From NCBI GenBank assembly GCA_009377445.1, contig WHUA01000009.1:62001-126000 (forward strand): a stretch of 64,000 nt of DNA, given 5' to 3'. Both the position numbers and the translations under genes were made by a program. How positions within the stretch are numbered: position 1 is the first letter of the stretch; every line of letters starts with the position of its first letter. Of the stretch, positions 8,203 to 16,574 are shown in pieces. The notes under the pieces were generated by a model, which was not told the DNA's origin, made no database searches, and saw only the letters and a list, made by a program, of their open reading frames with translations. Source of the DNA: Alphaproteobacteria bacterium. GTDB lineage: Bacteria > Pseudomonadota > Alphaproteobacteria > UBA8366.

Positions 8203-9582
8203 ATGACGATGTTCCTCAACCACGTCGACAAGCTCGCCGGCCTCTACAGGCGCCTGCCCCCTTTCGCGCAGGATATCGGCCTCAGCGCGGTCGGGCTGCA
8301 TGTCCGGCTCGTCCGGTATAACCGGGCATACGATCGCCTGTTCCAGGAGGCGGCCGTGCGCGACGGATGGTCCGCCGAACGGACACGGAGCCATCTCGAC
8401 GAACAGGTTCGGCGCTTCGTGCTGCACGCGGCGGCGACGGTTCCGTACTACCGCGATCTCTTTCGCACGCTCCGCCTCGACCCGCGCGAGATCGGCGGCT
8501 TCGACGACCTGCCGCGCCTGCCGACGGTGAGCAAGGCGGCGGTGCAGGAAGCGCCGGAGCGCTTCCTGTCGGAAGCGGTGCCCACGTGGCTGCGGATCCG
8601 CAGCCACACCAGCGGCACCACCGGCACGGCCCTGCAATTCTACACGACGATGGATGCGATCCGCCGGCAATGGGCAGTGTGGTGGCGCTATCGCGGATGG
8701 CATGGCATCTATCCCGGAACCGAGGTGGCGATCTTCCGGGCGCTTCCCCTGGTCCCCGCCGCGCAGGCCGAGCCGCCGTTCTGGCGCCGCAACCGGCCCG
8801 GCAAGGAGCTTTACCTCAGCGCCGCGCATCTCGCGCCGCAGTACATGACCCATTTCGTCGACGAGTTGAACCGCCGCCAGGTTCCCTGGATGCACGGCTA
8901 CCCGTCCTGCATCGCCGCCTTCGCCGCATACCTGGTCGATCGCGGACGGAAACTCGACTACCCGCTCCGCTGGATCACCACCGGCTCGGAGAATCTCGGC
9001 GTCCGGCAGCAGCAGCTCATCGAACAGGCGTTCGGCGTGCGGCCGATCAACCGGTACGGCCTGAACGAAGCGGTGGCGAACATATCCGAGCAGACCGACG
9101 GCGCGCTCTACGTGGACGAGGATTTCGCCGCGGTGGAATTCGTCGACGGCCGCATCGTCGGCACGAACCTCGCCAACCCCGCCTTCCCGCTGATCCGCTA
9201 CGAAACAGGAGACGGCGGAACGGTGGACGGCGCGCGCGACCGCCGCGGCCGGCGCCGCGTCGCTGCGCTCGACGGGCGCTCGGACGACTACGTCATCCGC
9301 CGCGACGGCGCGCGGCTGGGCCGCCTGGACCGGATATTCCAGGACTGCGTCCACGTGCGCGAAGCTCAGATTCATCAGCAGCGCATCGGCGAAGTCACGC
9401 TCAAGCTGGTCCGCCGTCCCGGCTACACCGAGAAGGAGGAGCGCGCCCTGCTGGCGGTGGCCGGCGACTATCTCGGCGCGGATACCGCGATCGCGGTCGA
9501 ATATGTCGATCGCATCGAGCGGCCGGCATCGGGCAAGCCCAGGCTGGTCGTCGCCGATCCCGCGCTGCGGGCGGAAGGCTGA
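8203..9582 (+). CDS. CapK/PaaK-like adenylate-forming enzyme
   Basis: A 459-residue member of the phenylacetate-CoA ligase/CapK superfamily. The nucleotide-binding P-loop reads HTSGTTGTALQFYTT (about residue 135), and YGLNEA (about 286) corresponds to the adenylate-binding motif. Such proteins activate a carboxylate with ATP; CapK-like members often act in capsule or secondary polymer synthesis instead of phenylacetate degradation. There are no paa genes nearby, so the substrate is unknown. It begins 40 nt after AlaX. The double start MTM offers two equivalent start codons. Confidence 0.75.
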   Translation: MTMFLNHVDKLAGLYRRLPPFAQDIGLSAVGLHVRLVRYNRAYDRLFQEAAVRDGWSAERTRSHLDEQVRRFVLHAAATVPYYRDLFRTLRLDPREIGGFDDLPRLPTVSKAAVQEAPERFLSEAVPTWLRIRSHTSGTTGTALQFYTTMDAIRRQWAVWWRYRGWHGIYPGTEVAIFRALPLVPAAQAEPPFWRRNRPGKELYLSAAHLAPQYMTHFVDELNRRQVPWMHGYPSCIAAFAAYLVDRGRKLDYPLRWITTGSENLGVRQQQLIEQAFGVRPINRYGLNEAVANISEQTDGALYVDEDFAAVEFVDGRIVGTNLANPAFPLIRYETGDGGTVDGARDRRGRRRVAALDGRSDDYVIRRDGARLGRLDRIFQDCVHVREAQIHQQRIGEVTLKLVRRPGYTEKEERALLAVAGDYLGADTAIAVEYVDRIERPASGKPRLVVADPALRAEG

Positions 9583-9660
9583 GCATTCCCCGGCAAGAAG
9601 CCGACGCCGCTTTTTCGCCCCGCGTCCCGCTGCTACAGTGAGCATCGGAAACAAGGAACA

Positions 9661-10521
9661 ATGAGCATGGCATTCAAGAACCCGGACGCATTGGTGACCA
9701 CCGGCTGGCTCGCCGGCCGCCTGAACGATCCCGGCATCCGCATCGTCGACGGGTCGAGCTTCCTGCCCAACGTGCCGCGCAACGCGCATGAGGAATACCG
9801 GGCGAAGCACATCCCGGGCGCCGTTCTGGTCGACATCGAGGAAGTCTGCGACACGTCGTCGTCCCTGCCCCACATGCTGCCGGGCGCGGACGCCTTCGGC
9901 GCGATGATCGGCGCGCGCGGAATCGGCAACGAGCACAAGGTCGTCGTCTACGACAGCCAGGGCGTGCGCACCTCGCCCCGCATCTGGTGGATGTTCCGCG
10001 TCTTCGGCCACGACGATGTCGCCGTGCTCGACGGCGGCCTGCCGAAGTGGGAGGCCGAGGGCCGCCTCGTCGAGGCTGGCGAAAAGAAGCCGGCGCCGGC
10101 CCGCTTCAAGGCCGACTTCCGCCCGCAGCTCGTGCGCGACGTCGGCCAGATGATCGCGAACCAGAAGAGCCGCGCCGCGCTGGTCGTCGACGCCCGCCCC
10201 GCCGGCCGCTTTGCCGGCGCCGCCGCCGAGCCGCGCCCCGGCATTCCGAGCGGCCACATGCCGGGCTCGGTCAACATGCCGGTCGAGCTGGTCGTCGACA
10301 TGAAAACCGGCTGCGTGCACCCGCCCGGCACGGTCGCCGCCAATTTCGACAGGCTCGGCATCCCGGGCGGCAAGCCCGTGGTCACGACCTGCGGCTCCGG
10401 CGTCGCGGCCTGCACGATCTCGCTCGGCCTGTTCCTGCTGGGCCAGGCGGACGCTCCGGTCTACGACGGCTCGTGGAGCGAATGGGGCGCCCGCAGCGAC
10501 ACAGAGAAGCGGACGGGCTGA
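9661..10521 (+). CDS. sseA: 3-mercaptopyruvate/thiosulfate sulfurtransferase
   Basis: A 286-residue protein with two rhodanese domains. The first (about 10-135) is the inactive one, with DGSSFLPNV and a YDSQGVRTSPRIWWMF stretch; the second carries the catalytic cysteine in TTCGSGVAA at about residue 244. A CGSG(V/T)(A/S)A loop is the signature of 3-mercaptopyruvate sulfurtransferases, as opposed to the CRKG-type loop of thiosulfate enzymes. It transfers sulfur to thiols or cyanide in the cytosol. GGAAACAAGGA-like purines lie just ahead of the ATG. Confidence 0.88.
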   Translation: MSMAFKNPDALVTTGWLAGRLNDPGIRIVDGSSFLPNVPRNAHEEYRAKHIPGAVLVDIEEVCDTSSSLPHMLPGADAFGAMIGARGIGNEHKVVVYDSQGVRTSPRIWWMFRVFGHDDVAVLDGGLPKWEAEGRLVEAGEKKPAPARFKADFRPQLVRDVGQMIANQKSRAALVVDARPAGRFAGAAAEPRPGIPSGHMPGSVNMPVELVVDMKTGCVHPPGTVAANFDRLGIPGGKPVVTTCGSGVAACTISLGLFLLGQADAPVYDGSWSEWGARSDTEKRTG

Positions 10522-10540
10522 GTGTCCTTGCACGAGTGCC

Positions 10541-10760
10541 GTGCGTCCTTCGACAAGCTCAGGATGAGGGGCAATCGTCGTGGCATTGAGAAAAAACCTC
10601 ATGCTGAGCCTGTCGAAGCACGCACCCCGCTTGCCCCATTCGCCGCGAGCACCCTCAGGATGAGGGGCAATCTTCGTGGCATTGAGAAAAACCTCATGCT
10701 GAGCTTGTCGAAGCACGCACCCCGCTTGCCCCATACGCCGCGAGCACCCTCAGATGCGAT
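10541..10760. repeat. Composite dispersed repeat with two tandem ~95-nt units
   Basis: Contains CTTCGACA(A/G)GCTCAGGATGAGG and its inverse CCTCATGCTGAGC(C/T)TGTCGAAG. The unit beginning CAGGATGAGGGGCAATC at 10560 is repeated at 10656 with only a few changes; a third start follows at 10751. An inverted copy lies at 55911-56010 and shorter relatives at 14751-14829 and 46559-46649. It sits in the 301-nt spacer between the sulfurtransferase and GNAT genes; nothing else is seen there. Confidence 0.8.
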
Positions 10761-10822
10761 TGCCCTCCCCCGCAAAGCGGAGGACTTTTTGTCGTCTCAC
10801 GCGAAAAGGCGTGGGTGATCCG

Positions 10823-11431
10823 ATGCCCGACTCCGATTACCTCGACGTCACCGTGACACAGCTCGAGATCGCCCGGCCCGCGTCGCATGCGCCGGTGCGG
10901 CCGCCGGTCATGCCGCGCCCGCTCACCTTCCTGCGCGCGCACGAGCCGACGACATCCTTCTACCGCTACCTCTACGACACCGTGGGACAGCCCTGGCTGT
11001 GGTTCGAGCGGCGGATCTTCGACGACGCCGCGCTCGCCCCCATCATCCGCGATCCCAAGATCGGCGTTTACGTTCTGTTTTACGGCGGGGTGCCCGCCGG
11101 CTTCGCCGAGGTCGACGCGCGGCCGGAAGGCAGCAAGCCCCGGGACAGCACGCTGCTCGCCTATTTCGGGCTGGTGCCGGACTTCATCGGCCGCCGCCTC
11201 GGGCGGTTCTTTCTCAACGCCACGATCGAGGTGGCGTGGGAGACCTTCCCCGCCGACCGGCTGATCGTCCGCACCTGCACGCTCGACCACCCCGCGGCGC
11301 TGCCGCTCTACCAGAAATGCGGCTTCGCCCCGACCGGCCAGCAATCGACCCGCATCCCCGACCCGCGCAAGGCCGGGCTGCTGCCGCCCGATGCCGGGCC
11401 GCACAAGATTCTGTCGCGATCGTCGCGGTGA
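10823..11431 (+). CDS. GNAT-family N-acetyltransferase
   Basis: The product has 202 residues from the ATG at 10823; upstream in-frame codons run into repeat-derived sequence. The acetyl-CoA-binding region appears as YFGLVPDFIGRRLGRFFLN (about residues 123-141), corresponding to the V-x-P-x-x-(R/G)-x-x-G/A motif, and LPLYQKCGF near 180 is the GNAT motif-B end. The substrate cannot be inferred. It lies 17 nt before aconitase and may share its transcript. Confidence 0.8.
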   Translation: MPDSDYLDVTVTQLEIARPASHAPVRPPVMPRPLTFLRAHEPTTSFYRYLYDTVGQPWLWFERRIFDDAALAPIIRDPKIGVYVLFYGGVPAGFAEVDARPEGSKPRDSTLLAYFGLVPDFIGRRLGRFFLNATIEVAWETFPADRLIVRTCTLDHPAALPLYQKCGFAPTGQQSTRIPDPRKAGLLPPDAGPHKILSRSSR

Positions 11432-11448
11432 GCCTTGGAGACCAGACG

Positions 11449-14094
11449 ATGAAAAGCCTCTTAGCCGCCGGGAAGACCTACCTCTACGCCCCCATCGCGG
11501 ACACGCCGGGCATCGAGCGCCTGCCCTACTCGCTCCGCGTCGTGCTCGAGAACCTGACGCGCCAGGCGGCGCGCGGCATGCGCGATAAAGCGCAGGTCGC
11601 GGCGGAGATCGACAACCTTCTGAACCGCCGGGTCGGCTCCGGCCTGTCGCTGTATCCCAACCGGATCTTCGGACAGGACATCCTGGGCCAGGTCATGCTG
11701 GTCGACATCGCCGCGCTGCGCGACGCGGTCGCCGAGGCCGGCGGCGACCCCGCCACGATCGAGCCCAAGGTGCCGGTCGACATCATCATCGATCACTCGC
11801 TGCAGGTCGACGTGTTCGGCACGCCCGATGCGAGCAGGCTGAACCTCGAGCGCGAATACGAGCGCAATGCCGAGCGCTTCGCCTTCCTGCGCTGGTGTCA
11901 GCGCAGCTTCAAGGGCGTCCGCGTCGTGCCGCCCGGCAAGGGCATCATGCATCAGCTCAACCTCGAATATATCGGCCGCGTGGTGTGGACCGAGGAGACG
12001 CCGGACGGCGCGCTCGCCTTTCCGGACACGCTGGTCGGGACCGACAGCCACACGCCGATGATCAACGGGCTCGGCATCCTCGGCTGGGGCGTCGGCGGCA
12101 TCGAGGCGGAGGCGGTCATGGTCGGCAAGCCGATCGCCTTCGCGCTGCCCGAAGTCGTCGGCGTGGCAATCGAGGGACAGCTTCGCGAGGGCGTGACGCC
12201 GACCGATCTCGTTCTGGCGATCACCGAGAAGCTGCGCGCGCTCGGCGTCGTCAACAAGTTCGTCGAGTTCTTCGGCTCCGGCCTCGACGTGCTGTCGGTC
12301 GCCGACCGCGGCACCATCGCCAACATGGCGCCGGAATACGGCGCCACCGCCGTCTACTTCCCGATCGACGCGCGGACGGTCGATTACCTCCGCATGACCG
12401 CGCGGGAGGACGCGCACATCGCGCTGATCGACGCCTACGCGAAGGCGCAGAAGCTGTGGCGCGACGGCGGCACGCCCGATCCCGTCTTCGAGACCGTGGT
12501 CACACTCGACCTCGACGGCATCCGCCCTTGCGTCGCCGGGCCGCGCAACCCGGAGGACCGGGTCGACCTGGATGCCGTCGCGGCGGCCTTCCCCGAGCAT
12601 GTCCGGCTGGTCGCAGAGCGCCCGTTGTCCGACCGCGCCGTGCCGGTCGCGGGGGCCGGCTACGCGCTGCAGGACGGGCACGTGGTCATCGCGGCGATCA
12701 CGAGCTGCACCAACACGTCCAACCCCGCGGCGATGGTCGCGGCCGGCCTGCTGGCCCGCAACGCGGCGGCCAAGGGGCTGAGATCCAAGCCCTGGGTCAA
12801 GACCTCGCTCGCCCCCGGCAGCCATGTCGTCGCCGCGGCGCTGGCGAAGGCGGGGCTGCAGGCGCCGCTGGACGCGCTCGGCTTCAACGTCATCGGCTTC
12901 GGCTGCACCACCTGCAACGGCGGGTCGGGCCCGCTCGCCGAGCCGGTCGTGGACGCGATCGAGGGCAACGGCATCGTCGCGGCGGCGGTGCTCTCGGGCA
13001 ACCGCAACTTCCCGGGCCGCACTCATCCCAACGCGCGTGCCGCCTATCTCGCCTCGCCCGCGCTCGTGATCGCCTATGCGATTGCGGGATCGATGACGAT
13101 AGACGTCGCGACCGAGCCGCTCGGCCAGGACGCCGACGGCAAGCCGGTCTACCTCCGCGATATCTGGCCCGCGGCGGCGGAGATCGCCCGCGTCGTCGAG
13201 GCGACCTACGAGCCGGCCGTGTTCCGGGAGAAATACGCCGACCTGTACGAAGGCAACGCCACCTGGAACGCGCTGCCCGACAGCAACAGCGCCCGCTTCG
13301 ACTGGCGGCCGGAGAGTACCTACATCCGCCAGCCGCCCTATTTCCAGGGATTGCCCGTCCGGCAGCCCGCTGTCGGCGACATCGCCGGCATGCGGCCGCT
13401 CGCCATCCTCGGCGATTCCGTCACCACCGATCACATCTCGCCGTCGGGCGCGATCAGCCTCGGCACGCCGGCGGCGGACTTCCTGCTCGGCCGCGGCGTC
13501 GAGCAGGAAGATTTCAACATCTACACGACCCGGCGCGGCAACCACGAAGTCGTCATCCGCGCGAGCTTCGCCAATATCCGGCTCCGCAACCGGATGGTGC
13601 CGGGCGTCGAGGGCGGCATGACCAGGCTGCAGCCCGACGGGCGCGTCATGCGCATCTTCGAAGCGGCGGAGGAATACGCGAAGCGCGGCGTGCCGCTGGT
13701 CGTCGTCGCCGGCAAGAACTACGGCTGCGGCTCTTCCCGGGATTCGGCGGCCAAGGGCGTGGCGCTGCTCGGCGTCAAGGCGGTGATCGCCGAGAGCTTC
13801 GAGCGCATCCATCGCACCAACCTGGTCGGCATGGGCGTGCTGCCGCTGCAGTTCGCGGAGGGCACGGATGCGAAGACCCTCGGCCTCGACGGCAGCGAGA
13901 TTTTCGACCTCCGCGACCTCGCCGCCGGCATCGGCGTCGGCGCCACGGTGCAATGCACGATCCGGCGCGCCGGCGGCAGGACGGAAACCGTGCCGCTGGT
14001 CGCCCGGCTCGATACCGAGGAAGACGTCGAGTACTGGCGCAACGGCGGCATCCTGCCCGCCGTTTGGCGCGATTCGATCGCCGCCATAGGATAG
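11449..14094 (+). CDS. acnA: Aconitate hydratase A
   Basis: An 881-residue aconitase that interconverts citrate and isocitrate in the TCA cycle. The [4Fe-4S] ligands are present: one cysteine in ITSCTNTSNP and two in GFGCTTCNG. The substrate-binding sequences GTDSHTPMINGLG, the SGNRNFPGR loop and the C-terminal swivel domain with GCGSSRDSAAKG are all intact. The pattern VRVVPPGKGIMHQ and LEYI is AcnA-like; the related 2-methylcitrate dehydratase AcnD usually sits in a prp cluster, which is absent here. The N-terminus is a little shorter than in E. coli AcnA. It is followed 32 nt later by an AhpD-like gene. Confidence 0.92.
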   Translation: MKSLLAAGKTYLYAPIADTPGIERLPYSLRVVLENLTRQAARGMRDKAQVAAEIDNLLNRRVGSGLSLYPNRIFGQDILGQVMLVDIAALRDAVAEAGGDPATIEPKVPVDIIIDHSLQVDVFGTPDASRLNLEREYERNAERFAFLRWCQRSFKGVRVVPPGKGIMHQLNLEYIGRVVWTEETPDGALAFPDTLVGTDSHTPMINGLGILGWGVGGIEAEAVMVGKPIAFALPEVVGVAIEGQLREGVTPTDLVLAITEKLRALGVVNKFVEFFGSGLDVLSVADRGTIANMAPEYGATAVYFPIDARTVDYLRMTAREDAHIALIDAYAKAQKLWRDGGTPDPVFETVVTLDLDGIRPCVAGPRNPEDRVDLDAVAAAFPEHVRLVAERPLSDRAVPVAGAGYALQDGHVVIAAITSCTNTSNPAAMVAAGLLARNAAAKGLRSKPWVKTSLAPGSHVVAAALAKAGLQAPLDALGFNVIGFGCTTCNGGSGPLAEPVVDAIEGNGIVAAAVLSGNRNFPGRTHPNARAAYLASPALVIAYAIAGSMTIDVATEPLGQDADGKPVYLRDIWPAAAEIARVVEATYEPAVFREKYADLYEGNATWNALPDSNSARFDWRPESTYIRQPPYFQGLPVRQPAVGDIAGMRPLAILGDSVTTDHISPSGAISLGTPAADFLLGRGVEQEDFNIYTTRRGNHEVVIRASFANIRLRNRMVPGVEGGMTRLQPDGRVMRIFEAAEEYAKRGVPLVVVAGKNYGCGSSRDSAAKGVALLGVKAVIAESFERIHRTNLVGMGVLPLQFAEGTDAKTLGLDGSEIFDLRDLAAGIGVGATVQCTIRRAGGRTETVPLVARLDTEEDVEYWRNGGILPAVWRDSIAAIG

Positions 14095-14126
14095 GCCTTC
14101 GCGAAGCAGAACAGTCGAGGCGCGCC

Positions 14127-14849
14127 ATGCCCTTCTTCAAGTCGATGCCGGAGGACGCCGGCCCGGCGAACGTCTTTCGCACCTATCCCGATATCTTCGG
14201 CCACTGGGTCAAGATGAGCCAGGCGGTGATGAACGGCCCGTCGCCCTTCTCGCCCGGCGAGCGCGAGCTGATCGCCACCTATGTGGTGGGGCTGGCGGAA
14301 TGCGAATACGCCTATGCGGCGCATGCCGCCGCGACCTGTGCCTGGGGCATCGAGGAAGGGCTCGTCGAGGCGCTTCTCGCCGATCCCGAGACCGCCGCGA
14401 TCGAGCCGAAGTTCAAGCCGCTGCTCGCCTTCGTGAAGAAGCTCACGCTCACCCCGAGCAAGATGGCCAAGGCCGACGCGGAAGCGGTCTTCGCCGCGGG
14501 CTGGGACGAGCGGGCGCTGCACGACGCGATCCTGATCACGGCCCGCATGAGCTTCATGAACCGCCTCGTCGAAGGCTACGGCTTCACGCCGATGGACCCC
14601 GAACGGGCGAAAGCGGACGCGCGGCTCCGCGTGGCCAAGGGTTATCGGGATAAATACCCGGAGTTTGCGGAAAAAAAAAGGGGTGACGGGGTTCGCGCCG
14701 CGCGTCCGGTCCTGTACCATGCACATTATACGCGATACTCCACCACTGCCCTCATGTTGAGCCTGTCGAAACATGAGCGCGCTCGACCGCAGGCGCGTAC
14801 TCATCCTTCGACAGGCTCTCAGGATGAGGTCGACGGTGTTGATCTATAG
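14127..14849 (+). CDS. AhpD/carboxymuconolactone decarboxylase-like protein with repeat-derived tail
   Basis: The first ~187 residues form an AhpD-like all-helical domain of the peroxidase-related class: AECEYAYAAHAAATCAWG at about 54-71 corresponds to the usual catalytic helix, with the E-C-x-x-C-x-x-H pattern reduced to one conserved histidine and separate cysteines. Ordinary members end near YRDKYPEFA. Here the frame continues through nine adenines (14671-14679) into a dispersed repeat, adding ~50 meaningless residues ending in DGVDL. One extra A would give a stop a few codons later. Either the tail is real, the run is slippage-prone, or the run length is misread. Confidence 0.7.
   Translation: MPFFKSMPEDAGPANVFRTYPDIFGHWVKMSQAVMNGPSPFSPGERELIATYVVGLAECEYAYAAHAAATCAWGIEEGLVEALLADPETAAIEPKFKPLLAFVKKLTLTPSKMAKADAEAVFAAGWDERALHDAILITARMSFMNRLVEGYGFTPMDPERAKADARLRVAKGYRDKYPEFAEKKRGDGVRAARPVLYHAHYTRYSTTALMLSLSKHERARPQARTHPSTGSQDEVDGVDL
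14751..14829. repeat. Composite dispersed repeat, short copy
   Basis: CCTCATGTTGAGCCTGTCGAA and the inverse CTTCGACAGGCTCTCAGGATGAGG face each other, giving a long imperfect hairpin. It lies inside the extended 3' end of the AhpD-like gene. Confidence 0.7.
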
Positions 14850-14885
14850 CCATGAGGGGGCGCGCCGCCGCCGCGACAGGAAGCC

Positions 14886-16406
14886 GTGCAGAGGTCGGAC
14901 ATACAGATCGAGAGGCAGCTCCACGAGGCGGAGCGGCTCCGCAGCCAGGGCCGGTTCCGCGACGCGGCCCGCATATACCAGGCCATCCTGAAGGCCGACC
15001 CGGATCACGCGGAAGCCCTCTACCAGTTCGGCGTCATGGCCAACATGGCTGGACAGCATGCGCTGGCCGCCGAGGTGATCGGACGGGCCATCAGGATCGC
15101 CGGCAGCCTGGGCATCCGCTACCTGCCCGAGCTTGCGCCGGCGCTGGCCCTCTCCGGCCGGCACGAGGAAGCCCTGGCCGCCTTCCGCAAGGTCACGGAC
15201 GCGCGGCCCAACGACGCGACCGCGCACTACAACATGGGCAACCTGCTGAACAGCATGGGACGGACGGACGAAGCCGCGGTGGCGTTCCGCCGCGCGGCGG
15301 CGCTGGCGCCCGACTTTCTCGAAGCCCATGCCAACCTGGGCGCGACGCTCCATCTCGCAAAGCAGTACGAGGCCTCGATCGCCGCCTATCGCCGGGCGCT
15401 GGAGCGGCTGCCCGACAACCCGGACCTGCATTACAACCTGGGCGCCGTGTACCGCGCGATCGGACGCCACGCGCCGGCCGCGGCGTGCTACCGCACCGCG
15501 CTTTCGCTCGCGCCCGGCCGCCTCGAGTTTCAGGAGAAGCTGGCGGCCACGCTGCAGGATCTCGCCGCCTACGACGAAGCCGCCGACGCTTTCCGCCACG
15601 TGATGACGCGCCACCCGGAATCGGTCGACGCCAACAAGGGGCTGGCGGAGGCGCTGATCGGCGCCGGCAGGCCCGGCGAGGCCGCCGCCTTCTGCGACGA
15701 CTACTTCGACCGGCGCGGCTACAACAGCGCGATCGTCGGCTGCAAGGCGATCGCGCTGGGCGAGATGGGCGAGGAAGCCGCCGCGCTGCGGATCATGGAC
15801 CTCGACCGGCTCATCCGTCCCTGCCGCGTCGCGGCGCCGCCGGGCTACCGGGACGTGATGGCGTTCAACGCCGCCGTCGAAGAAGAAATACGCGCCCACC
15901 ACAGCCTCGATTTCGAGCCGGCCGGCCTGGCGACCACGGCGGGCTTCCAGACCGGCGAGCTGCTGGATCAGCCGAGCTATGCCATCGGATTGCTGGCGAT
16001 GGCGATCAACGGCGCGGTGCGCGGCTACATCGAGAACCTGCCGGACGACCCGGATCACCCCTTCGTCGCCAATGCGCCGGCGCGCTGGGCCTTGAACGGC
16101 TGGGGCGTGATACTGCAATCGCAGGGCCACCAGCGCGCCCATATCCATCCGTCGGGGTGGCTCAGCGGCGTCTACTACGTCCGGGTGCCGCGCAGCATCG
16201 GCGGGCCTTCCCAGAACGGCTGGATCGAGTTCGGCAAGCCGCCCGCGAACATCGGCTGCCGGCGCACGCACGAAACCCGGCGCGTCGCGCCGAAAGCCGG
16301 GCGGATGCTGCTGTTCCCATCCTACGTCTACCACCACACGATCCCGTTCCAGGACAGCGAGAACCGCGTCAGCTTCGCCTTCGATGTGGTGCCGTTGAAG
16401 GGCTGA
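14886..16406 (+). CDS. TPR protein fused to a 2-oxoglutarate/Fe(II) oxygenase-like domain
   Basis: A 506-residue protein with a GTG start. Residues about 8-290 are tandem TPR units (for example NMGNLLNSMGRTDEAAVAFR), a protein-binding superhelix. The last ~190 residues fit the putative 2OG-Fe(II) oxygenase family: a metal-binding-type HIHPSGWLSGVYYV near 419, and RMLLFPSYVYHHTIPF with a downstream arginine as the distal histidine and co-substrate site. This is the layout of bacterial prolyl/asparaginyl hydroxylase-like proteins in which TPRs recruit the target. The target is unknown. No signal peptide is seen, so it is cytosolic. Confidence 0.8.
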   Translation: MQRSDIQIERQLHEAERLRSQGRFRDAARIYQAILKADPDHAEALYQFGVMANMAGQHALAAEVIGRAIRIAGSLGIRYLPELAPALALSGRHEEALAAFRKVTDARPNDATAHYNMGNLLNSMGRTDEAAVAFRRAAALAPDFLEAHANLGATLHLAKQYEASIAAYRRALERLPDNPDLHYNLGAVYRAIGRHAPAAACYRTALSLAPGRLEFQEKLAATLQDLAAYDEAADAFRHVMTRHPESVDANKGLAEALIGAGRPGEAAAFCDDYFDRRGYNSAIVGCKAIALGEMGEEAAALRIMDLDRLIRPCRVAAPPGYRDVMAFNAAVEEEIRAHHSLDFEPAGLATTAGFQTGELLDQPSYAIGLLAMAINGAVRGYIENLPDDPDHPFVANAPARWALNGWGVILQSQGHQRAHIHPSGWLSGVYYVRVPRSIGGPSQNGWIEFGKPPANIGCRRTHETRRVAPKAGRMLLFPSYVYHHTIPFQDSENRVSFAFDVVPLKG

Positions 16407-16434
16407 CCTCTTCCGCCCGGCGCGCACGATTTCA

Positions 16435-16464
16435 TTAACACGTCGCAACGGACAGGCCTATAAT
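16435..16464 (+). promoter_or_regulatory. Predicted sigma-70-type promoter for the Bug receptor gene
   Basis: TTAACA at 16435-16440 and TATAAT at 16459-16464 are 18 nt apart. This is about 110 nt upstream of the receptor start. Confidence 0.5.
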
Positions 16465-16574
16465 CCGGCGATTCAGCGCTTCCAAGTAAACGTGGGAAGT
16501 GGCGGCCGGTATACGCGCCCATCACAGCCCTCACGTCCCATACCCGACCCAAATCTGCTTATGGAGAGACAGCA

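Noticed and set aside
8203..9582. True phenylacetate-CoA ligase (paaK)
   Set aside because: The protein fits the superfamily, but there are no paa genes and the sequence looks closer to CapK-like members, so no gene symbol is given.
7372..10734. 1120-codon minus-strand open frame
   Set aside because: It lies opposite the cysteine synthase, AlaX, CapK and sulfurtransferase genes and has only Arg/Ala/Asp-rich sequence without family features; it is an antisense shadow in GC-rich DNA.
11461..13953. 830-codon minus-strand frame
   Set aside because: Antisense of aconitase, whose motifs are all intact on the plus strand.
11895..14126. Plus-strand frame joined to the AhpD-like start
   Set aside because: It is the +1 frame of aconitase; the real AhpD-like start is the ATG at 14127.
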